14,556 nucleotides of DNA from an uncultured Lachnospiraceae bacterium (GTDB lineage Bacteria; Bacillota; Clostridia; Lachnospirales; Lachnospiraceae), in assembly GCA_900554205.1 (NCBI GenBank), contig USGM01000086.1, positions 1 through 14,556 of the forward strand, in the 5' to 3' direction. The position numbers and the translations under genes were made by a program. The notes below the pieces were generated by a model, which did no database searches, was not told where the DNA came from, and saw nothing but the letters and a program-made list of their open reading frames with translations. Positions 7,207 to 13,267 of this stretch are shown in pieces; the stretch's first letter is position 1, and every line of letters begins with the position of its first letter.

Positions 7207-8115
7207 GTGAAAAAAGAAGCAAAAAACAAAAAAATCAAGCAGAAATACAATGCAGGAGAAAATATAAGCGGCTGGTTATTTATCTCGATAGCAATGCTGG
7301 TCTTTGTCATTTTCACACTGTACCCTGTAATCTCTGCCGTCATTACCAGTTTTCAGAAATATAAGCCTTTCGGCTCTGAGTGGGTGGGGGTTCAGAATTA
7401 CTCAGAAGCCGTGACAAGCTCTTTATTCTGGAAATCAATTAAGAATACGGTATTGTATACGATTGCAGTCGTTCCGTTGTCTCTGCTGTTGTCGTTTGCA
7501 ATTTCAGTTATGATACTGCCCTTCCGCAAGAAGACACAATCTGTTTTCAAGGCGCTTTATTATCTGCCGGGAATTGCTTCCGGTGTTGCAACTGCAGTCG
7601 TATGGCTATGGCTGTATGATTCCTCTCCGTCCGGTATTTTTAACAGAATCCTCGGAATCTTCGGAGTATCTTCGGTGAACTGGCTGAGCTCCAGTAAGAC
7701 GGCAATGCTGTCCCTGATCCTGATGGCGCTTCTCTCTAGCCATGGAAGCAACATTATTATTTATATGGCGGCGCTTCACGGAATTGACAATACTTATTTC
7801 GAGGCGGCTGAGATGGATGGAGCCACCTTTATGCAGAAGATTATCTATATTGTATTTCCACTCTGCAAGCCTACGACCTTATTCCTGCTGGTAACGGGAA
7901 TTATCGGATCCTTCCAGGTATTCATGAATGCCTACATGATGACAGGAGGAGGCCCCGATAATAATACGACAATGGTCGGGCTGCTGATCTTCAATAATGC
8001 ATTCACCTATGGAAAATATGGTCTGGCCTGTGCACAGGCAATCATGCTTGCAATCGTCATCGCATTTCTCACCATGCTGCAATTTAAAGTCATGGGCGAT
8101 GATGTGGAATACTAG
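7207..8115 (+). CDS. CUT1 ABC transporter permease, MalF-like
   Basis: This 302-residue inner-membrane permease has a basic cytoplasmic N-terminus (about 20 residues rich in Lys), then about six membrane segments. The ATPase-contacting EAA loop begins at residue 199 (EAAEMDGATFMQKI) and ends with FPLCKP. A GGGPDNNT motif follows (from about base 7947), typical of MalF-type subunits. The start is GTG at 7207 with AGGGAG (7193-7198) upstream; the nearby ATG at 7200 meets a stop after three codons. It pairs with the next gene to form the membrane channel for the lipoprotein's ligand. No ATPase gene is present in the window, so the pair probably uses a shared MsmK/UgpC-type ATPase encoded elsewhere. 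Confidence 0.93.
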   Translation: MKKEAKNKKIKQKYNAGENISGWLFISIAMLVFVIFTLYPVISAVITSFQKYKPFGSEWVGVQNYSEAVTSSLFWKSIKNTVLYTIAVVPLSLLLSFAISVMILPFRKKTQSVFKALYYLPGIASGVATAVVWLWLYDSSPSGIFNRILGIFGVSSVNWLSSSKTAMLSLILMALLSSHGSNIIIYMAALHGIDNTYFEAAEMDGATFMQKIIYIVFPLCKPTTLFLLVTGIIGSFQVFMNAYMMTGGGPDNNTTMVGLLIFNNAFTYGKYGLACAQAIMLAIVIAFLTMLQFKVMGDDVEY

Positions 8116-8130
8116 GAAGGGAGATAGCAT

Positions 8131-8997
8131 ATGGCTTCAGGATTGTACTCACAACATTTGAATAATAGAAAATTGTATCACATCAGGCAGACAATACTGG
8201 TGATTGTGCTGGTCTTGTTTGCGGTGGTATCTCTTTTCCCGATCGTATATATGATTGCGTGGTCTTTCGGGCCTGCAATCGAAGCAGCATCAACGTCCTA
8301 CTCCATTTTTCCGAAGGTGTGGACACTGGATTCCTATAAAGCCTTTCTGGATTACAACCAGTATTCCCTGAAATGGCTTCTGAACAGCCTGATTGTAGCC
8401 GTCTTCACTGTAATCGGCAATGTGGCATTTGCGGGAATGGCAGGCTACGCTTTCGCAAAGATCAATTTCAGAGGAAGAAAGGTGCTGTTCTTCATGGTTC
8501 TGATCGCAATGATGATTCCTTATCAGGTGACGCAGGTTCCGCTGTATATCCTGATTGTAAGGCAGTTCAAGATGACGAATACCTATGCGGCTCTGATTCT
8601 GCCCAGCATCTGCACCTCCTATAATATCTTTCTATCAAAGCAGTTCTTTTCGGGGATTCCCACCGCTTTGATTGAAAGCGCGAAGATCGAAGGCTGCGGT
8701 CAGCTTCGTACCTACAGATTGATTGTACTGCCCCTGTCGAAGACCATTTTCGCAGTTATGGCGATCAACACCTTCCTAAGCAGCTGGAACAATTTCTTCT
8801 GGCCGTTTCTGGTTACATCAAAGGATAGTATGTTTACGATTCAGGTCGGGCTTAAGACATTTAAGTTTGCAAACGGTACTCTGCTCTCTCCCATGATGGC
8901 AGGTGCGTGTATCTCCGCCATTCCGATGTTCGTTTTATTCTTTTCCTTACAGAAGTATTTCCTGGAAGGTGTGACTGTCGGCGCGGTAAAAGGTTAA
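8131..8997 (+). CDS. CUT1 ABC transporter permease, MalG-like
   Basis: This 288-residue inner-membrane permease is the second channel subunit. Hydrophobic segments begin near residue 24 (LVIVLVLFAVVSLFPIVYMI region). The EAA loop begins at residue 182 as ESAKIEGCGQLRTYRLIVLP, a slightly divergent form. The protein ends with EGVTVGAVKG, the usual C-terminal signature of MalG-type subunits (GLTxGAVKG). It follows the first permease by 15 bases with a GAAGGGAG ribosome site and precedes the acetyltransferase by 15 bases. It would form a heterodimer with the 7207-8115 product. Confidence 0.94.
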   Translation: MASGLYSQHLNNRKLYHIRQTILVIVLVLFAVVSLFPIVYMIAWSFGPAIEAASTSYSIFPKVWTLDSYKAFLDYNQYSLKWLLNSLIVAVFTVIGNVAFAGMAGYAFAKINFRGRKVLFFMVLIAMMIPYQVTQVPLYILIVRQFKMTNTYAALILPSICTSYNIFLSKQFFSGIPTALIESAKIEGCGQLRTYRLIVLPLSKTIFAVMAINTFLSSWNNFFWPFLVTSKDSMFTIQVGLKTFKFANGTLLSPMMAGACISAIPMFVLFFSLQKYFLEGVTVGAVKG

Positions 8998-9012
8998 AAG
9001 AGGATCAGGAAC

Positions 9013-9963
9013 ATGAAAATCAGTAATTATGATTCTTCTTATCATGACGCGGTTTTTCGGCTTTGGAACAGTGCGGCGGTGAATCAGGGTTACGCACCGT
9101 TAGAGAAAGAAGATTTTGACACATTACTGACAGGACACAGATGCTTCTCTGAAAAATATGCCTTTGTGTTGAGGGAAGACAACGAGATTTGCGGGTTTAT
9201 CTGCGGTTGTGTTGAAAAGACTGCCTACATTACCTGTCTTATCCTGCGACCGGAATATGATACGGAAGAGAATACAGAAAAATTATTACATAGGCTGGAA
9301 GAAACATTCTGCGAGGCGGGCGTAAAGAAGATTCAGTACAGTTTCTTTAACCCGATGCGTTTGCCGTGGATTATACCCGATACGCAGGGGTGCCAGCATA
9401 ATAATGTACCGGGTATTGCCATTGATCTTCCCCTTTATGAGAGAGCTTTGTCGCTGGGTTACAGGGAGAGGACGAGAGAATGTGCGATGTTTCTGAAGCT
9501 CAAGGGGTTCCGGATTCCGGAGAACATCATGGAAAAGGAACATGAGGCAGCCGGAGAAGGGTATACAATCGAATGGTATGACAGCAGGAAACATCAGGGT
9601 CTGTCTGTCATGGTGGATTCCATGAATAATCCGATGTGGAGTGCAGAAATTCCCTATGCCGCCGAACATATCAATATGCTTGTGGCAGTAAAGGATGGGT
9701 GCGTCGCGGGGTTTGCGGGGCCTGTTTACCCGGAAAAAACAGGTAGAGGATATTTCGCCGGAATCGCTGTCGCAAAGGAGCATGAAAAGCATCATCTCGG
9801 AACACTCCTGTTTTACAGGCTGTGTCAGGAGGAAGAGAAGGCGGGTTCCCGGTATATGTCATTGTTTACGGGTGTGGAAAATCGTGCGCAAAAAATTTAT
9901 GTGGGAGCGGGGTTTCAAGTCAAACGAATCTTTGCCGTTGTGGAAAAAGAATTGGACGGTTAA
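9013..9963 (+). CDS. Tandem-GNAT N-acetyltransferase, candidate amino-sugar acetylase
   Basis: This 316-residue cytoplasmic protein appears to hold two GNAT folds. The N-terminal half (about 1-160) is divergent, with strands around GFICGCVEKTAYITCLILRP (61-80) and no clear acetyl-CoA loop. The C-terminal half (about 185-316) keeps IAVAKEHEKHHLGTLLF (251-267) in the motif A position and VENRAQKIYVGAGF (288-301) in the motif B position. The canonical R/QxxGxG/A loop is partly degenerate. GNAT enzymes move acetyl from acetyl-CoA to amines. Its place between the importer and murQ suggests action on glucosamine or muramic acid residues of de-N-acetylated peptidoglycan. The precedent is Clostridium acetobutylicum GlmA, a glucosamine/glucosaminide N-acetyltransferase encoded near nagZ (from memory). 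Orthology is not shown, and an antibiotic or peptide acetylase is possible. An AGAGGA site precedes the ATG. Confidence 0.82.
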   Translation: MKISNYDSSYHDAVFRLWNSAAVNQGYAPLEKEDFDTLLTGHRCFSEKYAFVLREDNEICGFICGCVEKTAYITCLILRPEYDTEENTEKLLHRLEETFCEAGVKKIQYSFFNPMRLPWIIPDTQGCQHNNVPGIAIDLPLYERALSLGYRERTRECAMFLKLKGFRIPENIMEKEHEAAGEGYTIEWYDSRKHQGLSVMVDSMNNPMWSAEIPYAAEHINMLVAVKDGCVAGFAGPVYPEKTGRGYFAGIAVAKEHEKHHLGTLLFYRLCQEEEKAGSRYMSLFTGVENRAQKIYVGAGFQVKRIFAVVEKELDG

Positions 9964-9981
9964 AGTAGCAGAAGGGATAGT

Positions 9982-10893
9982 GTGAAAATTATGGAGCTGA
10001 ATAAAATTGCTACAGAGCAGCGAAATGATAAAACAATGCATATCGATGAGTTGTCTACGCTGGAGATGGTAAAGTTAATCAATGACGAGGACAAAAGGGT
10101 TGCTGTGGCAGTCGAGAAGGAGCTGGATCATATCGCACAGGCGGTTGATCTGATCGCGGAGAAGCTGCGGCAGGGAGGCAGACTGATCTATATGGGCTGC
10201 GGTACCTCAGGCAGACTCGGCATTCTTGATGCGGTGGAGTGTCCGCCGACCTATTCTACTGATCCCGATCAGGTGGTTGGTCTGATCGCGGGAGGAATGG
10301 GAGCAATTTTTAAGGCAGTGGAAGGCGCGGAGGATGATAAGGAGCTGGGAGTCGAGGATCTGAAAAAGATAAATGCCTGTGAAAAGGATGTCGTTGTCGG
10401 CATCGCTGCGTCCGGCAGAACTCCTTATGTAATCGGCGGAATGGAATATGCAAAGAGTCTCGGAATACGGGTCGTCGGTGTGACCTGTTGTCCGGGTTCG
10501 GATATTGATACATTAGCGGATATTGGTATTGCGCCGATGCCGGGGCCGGAGGTTGTCACAGGTTCGACGCGCATGAAGAGCGGAACGGCTCAGAAGATGG
10601 TTCTGAATATGCTTTCCACAGGGGCGATGATCCGGCTTGGAAAGGTCTACGGTAATCTGATGGTGGATGTAAAGCCTTCCAACGAGAAGCTGATTAACAG
10701 ATGCGTTTCCATTGTACAGAGTGCAACGGGGGAGACGGCAGAGAAGGCAAAGGCAGTTCTGGAGCAGTGCGGTTACCACCCGAAAACAGCGATTGTCATG
10801 ATACTGCGCAAGGTCAGCGTGGAGGATGCAAGAAAGGCGCTGGAACTGGCGGAAGGACATGTGGCAAACGCAATCAAGGCAAAGGCAGTCTAA
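9982..10893 (+). CDS. murQ: N-acetylmuramic acid 6-phosphate etherase
   Basis: MurQ cleaves the lactyl ether of MurNAc-6-phosphate in the cytoplasm, giving GlcNAc-6-phosphate and D-lactate. The 303-residue protein closely follows E. coli MurQ along its length: STLEMVKLINDEDKRVAVAV (25-44), MGCGTSGRLGILDAVECPPT (71-90), VEGAED (113-118), GIAASGRTPYVI, GSTRMKSGTAQK and GNLMVDVKPSNEKL. Glu86 and Glu117 correspond to catalytic Glu83 and Glu114 of E. coli. The SIS fold accounts for its distant likeness to the regulator's C-terminal domain. GTG at 9982 lies 4 bases after GAAGGGA (9971-9977) and is preferred; ATG at 9991 is possible and would remove three residues. It lies 18 bases after the acetyltransferase and 10 before anmK. 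This is the anchor gene for calling the operon MurNAc salvage. Confidence 0.97.
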   Translation: MKIMELNKIATEQRNDKTMHIDELSTLEMVKLINDEDKRVAVAVEKELDHIAQAVDLIAEKLRQGGRLIYMGCGTSGRLGILDAVECPPTYSTDPDQVVGLIAGGMGAIFKAVEGAEDDKELGVEDLKKINACEKDVVVGIAASGRTPYVIGGMEYAKSLGIRVVGVTCCPGSDIDTLADIGIAPMPGPEVVTGSTRMKSGTAQKMVLNMLSTGAMIRLGKVYGNLMVDVKPSNEKLINRCVSIVQSATGETAEKAKAVLEQCGYHPKTAIVMILRKVSVEDARKALELAEGHVANAIKAKAV

Positions 10894-10896
10894 GGA
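10892..10896 (+). promoter_or_regulatory. Ribosome binding site fixing the anmK start
   Basis: AAGGA overlaps the murQ stop codon and lies seven bases before ATG 10904. It supports this start over the longer in-frame option at 10826, which lies within murQ and has no comparable site. Confidence 0.65.
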
Positions 10897-10903
10897 TATT
10901 GAG

Positions 10904-12106
10904 ATGGAAAGAACGAGACAGGGAATGGATTTATCCGTTCTGAGAGAAAAAGACCATAGATGGGTGATCGGTCTGATGTCGGGAACCTCTGCGGACGGCA
11001 TTGATGCGGTGCTGACTGAGATTTCGGGATACGGAACGGATATTAAGGTGAAGCAGCTGGATTTTCTCTTTGTTCCTTTTGAGAAGGAGGTCAGGGAGCG
11101 TATCATCCAGATAGCAGAGGGCTCTTTCGGGGGAGCTTCCGAGCTGTGCAGAATGAGTAATCTGCTCGGAGAGCTCTATGCGGCGGCGTGTCTTGAACTC
11201 TGTAAAAAAGCGGGAATTAAGCCGGAACAGATTGATCTTGTGGGAAATCACGGACAGACGGTCTGGCATATGCCGGTCGAGGAGAGCTATCTCGGCCATC
11301 AGGTGACAGGCACGCTTCAGATCGGGGAGGATGCGCGTATCGCGGAGGCGCTCGGCTGCCCTGTCATCGGTGATTTCCGGGTGCGGGACATGGCGGCGGG
11401 AGGACTTGGCGCTCCGCTCGTGCCGTATACGGAATATCTGCTCTACCGCAGGGAGGATAAGACGGTCGCACTTCAGAATATCGGCGGAATCGGAAATGTG
11501 ACGATCTTGCCGAAGGCGTGCACGCTGGATCAGGTGACGGCATTTGACACAGGCCCGGGAAATATGATTATGGATGCACTGACCTCAGAGCTGACAGATG
11601 GAAGGCTGACCTATGATGATGGCGGAAGACTTGCCGCTTCCGGTACGGTTAATGTAGAATTATTACGATTTATGCTGCAAGATCCTTATTTAAGCAGGAA
11701 ACCGCCGAAGACGACGGGAAGGGAATATTACGGCAGACAGTATGTGCGGAAGCTGATCGAATACGCTGTCGGAAAGGGAATCAGCCTTTTAGACTGTCTG
11801 ACAACGGCTACCCGCTTCACCGCGGAGAGCATTGCCATCGGTGTCACGAGCTTTTCCCCGGAGAAGCCGGAAATTATGATTGTCGGCGGAGGCGGAAGTA
11901 AGAATCCTGTGCTGATGAGTGACCTTGCAAAATGTCTTCCGGGATGTCAGGTCGTGACAAATGAGGAGATCGGCTATGACAGTGACGCGAAGGAAGCGGT
12001 GGCGTTTGCGATTCTGGCAAACGAGGCGCTTTACGGTATGGCAAACAACGTGCCCTCCGTCACAGGTGCAAGACATCCGGTCGTAATGGGGAAGCTCTCC
12101 CTTTAA
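10904..12106 (+). CDS. anmK: Anhydro-N-acetylmuramic acid kinase
   Basis: AnmK opens the 1,6-anhydro ring of anhydroMurNAc and phosphorylates it with ATP, giving MurNAc-6-phosphate, the substrate of MurQ encoded just upstream. The 400-residue protein has the ASKHA-type kinase motifs in order: GLMSGTSADGID (23-34), GNHGQTVWH (114-122), DFRVRDMAAGGLGAPLVP (157-174) with Asp162 at the catalytic aspartate position, NIGGIGNVT (192-200), FDTGPGNMIMDAL (214-226) and IVGGGGSKNPVLM (326-338). The family usually has GGQGAPLVP; Gln is Leu here. The chosen ATG has AAGGA (10892-10896) seven bases upstream. An in-frame ATG at 10826 inside murQ would overlap that gene by 68 bases and add 26 residues of poor quality; ATG 10925 is a shorter alternative. 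No PTS or MurK-type kinase is visible, so this is the only route to MurNAc-6-phosphate in the window. Confidence 0.95.
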   Translation: MERTRQGMDLSVLREKDHRWVIGLMSGTSADGIDAVLTEISGYGTDIKVKQLDFLFVPFEKEVRERIIQIAEGSFGGASELCRMSNLLGELYAAACLELCKKAGIKPEQIDLVGNHGQTVWHMPVEESYLGHQVTGTLQIGEDARIAEALGCPVIGDFRVRDMAAGGLGAPLVPYTEYLLYRREDKTVALQNIGGIGNVTILPKACTLDQVTAFDTGPGNMIMDALTSELTDGRLTYDDGGRLAASGTVNVELLRFMLQDPYLSRKPPKTTGREYYGRQYVRKLIEYAVGKGISLLDCLTTATRFTAESIAIGVTSFSPEKPEIMIVGGGGSKNPVLMSDLAKCLPGCQVVTNEEIGYDSDAKEAVAFAILANEALYGMANNVPSVTGARHPVVMGKLSL

Positions 12107-12111
12107 GGAGG
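12105..12111 (+). promoter_or_regulatory. Strong ribosome binding site fixing the namZ start
   Basis: AAGGAGG overlaps the anmK stop and sits four bases before ATG 12116. It leaves no room for an upstream signal peptide, which matters for deciding that the encoded muramidase is cytoplasmic. Confidence 0.85.
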
Positions 12112-12115
12112 ATAT

Positions 12116-13258
12116 ATGGTTGCATTGGGAGTTGATCAGATCAGACAGTATCAAAGCTGGTTCCAGGGAGCAAGAGTCGGTCTCCTGACCAGTATTACGG
12201 GCAGGGACAGCAATCTCCGGTCTACCATAGAGGTGTTGCGGGAGGTCTGTCATCTGACTGCATTATTTGGGCCGGAGCATGGAGTAAGGGGAGACGTCGG
12301 AGCGGGCGAGGATGTCAGTACCTACATAGATGCTGCTACCGGGCTTACCGTGTACAGCCTGTATGGAAGTGCAGGAAAGCATTTCACGCAGGAAATGCTG
12401 GATCAGTTTGATATTCTGGTGTATGACATACAGGACATCGGAGTACGCTTTTTTACTTTTATTTCTACCCTGTATAATGCGCTTACGGATTGTGCAAAAG
12501 CCGGCAAGACGCTCGTGATTCTCGACCGGCCGAATCCCCTTGGGGGAGAGCTGGTAGAGGGAGGCATTCTTGACATGGCATACAGCAGCTTTGTCGGATG
12601 TTATCCTCTTGCCGCAAGGTATGCGCTTACCTCCGGCGAGGCAGCAGCAATGATGAATGAGGAACAGGGGCTTGGCTGTGATCTGAAGATCGTACCGTGT
12701 AAGGGATGGAAGAGAGATCAGCTTTTCAGTCAGTGGGGAACTGTCTGGCAGGCTCCAAGCCCGGCGTTGATGACCTTTGAAACAACATTGCTTTATCCCG
12801 GGCTGTGTCTGATAGAGGGAACAAATCTTTCAGAGGGACGTGGAACAGCCGCACCCTTCCGTATCATTGGCGCCGACTACATAGACGCCGAGAAGCTGAT
12901 GAAGGCATTTAACGAAGAGAGGCTTCCGGGAGTGATTTCAACACCGGTCTGGTTCACGCCGACGGCGTCAAAGCATCAGGGCAAAAAGTGCGGAGGCATT
13001 GTGCTGCATGTGACAGATCAGAGCAAGATCCGTCCCGTGACGGTCGGAATTACACTTCTGGACATTGTGAGAAAGCTCTATCCCGAGGACTATGCGGTAC
13101 TGCCACCCTATCGGGAGGGTGGAAGACCAATGCTCGCTCTCTTATCCGGTTCGGATGCGTTGACGGGAGATTGGGACAGGAATGAAATTCTATCCCGTTA
13201 TGAGAGGGAAAGCAGAGAATTTGCAGAGCGGAAAAAGAAATTTCATATCTATGAATAG
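12116..13258 (+). CDS. namZ: Exo-beta-N-acetylmuramidase (DUF1343/YbbC/NamZ)
   Basis: NamZ-type enzymes release MurNAc from the non-reducing end of peptidoglycan sugar chains such as MurNAc-GlcNAc. The 380-residue protein shows the DUF1343 signatures in order: GLLTSITGRD (22-31), LFGPEHGVRG (50-59), GLTVYSLYG (76-84), DIQDIGVRFFTFISTLYNAL (104-123), LDRPNPLGG (136-144), LTSGEAA (171-177), LLYPGL (225-230) and LIEGTNLSEGRGT (232-244). The region aligned to the usual 'RHGMT.GE' reads RYALTSGE, and the LYPG-preceding stretch is unusual, so this is a divergent member. The N-terminus (MVALGVDQIRQYQSWF) has no hydrophobic signal sequence, unlike the secreted Bacillus protein, so it should act in the cytoplasm on imported saccharides. 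It is 9 bases after anmK and 9 before nagZ. Confidence 0.93.
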   Translation: MVALGVDQIRQYQSWFQGARVGLLTSITGRDSNLRSTIEVLREVCHLTALFGPEHGVRGDVGAGEDVSTYIDAATGLTVYSLYGSAGKHFTQEMLDQFDILVYDIQDIGVRFFTFISTLYNALTDCAKAGKTLVILDRPNPLGGELVEGGILDMAYSSFVGCYPLAARYALTSGEAAAMMNEEQGLGCDLKIVPCKGWKRDQLFSQWGTVWQAPSPALMTFETTLLYPGLCLIEGTNLSEGRGTAAPFRIIGADYIDAEKLMKAFNEERLPGVISTPVWFTPTASKHQGKKCGGIVLHVTDQSKIRPVTVGITLLDIVRKLYPEDYAVLPPYREGGRPMLALLSGSDALTGDWDRNEILSRYERESREFAERKKKFHIYE

Positions 13259-13262
13259 GGGA
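13257..13262 (+). promoter_or_regulatory. Ribosome binding site fixing the nagZ start
   Basis: AGGGGA overlaps the namZ stop codon and lies five bases before ATG 13268. The short gap excludes an N-terminal extension carrying a signal peptide unless the reading frame began inside namZ. Confidence 0.65.
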
Positions 13263-13267
13263 TCAGT

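Noticed and set aside
9286..9795. Minus-strand open frame of 169 codons opposite the tandem-GNAT gene
   Set aside because: His/Cys/Pro-rich composition without domains and no ribosome site; a shadow frame.
10826..10903. Longer anmK start at ATG 10826
   Set aside because: It overlaps murQ by 68 bases in another frame and adds 26 residues unlike the family N-terminus, while ATG 10904 has its own AAGGA site.
10513..11106. Minus-strand open frame of 197 codons across murQ and anmK
   Set aside because: It lies opposite two well-supported genes, has no recognisable domain, and looks like a shadow of their codon use.
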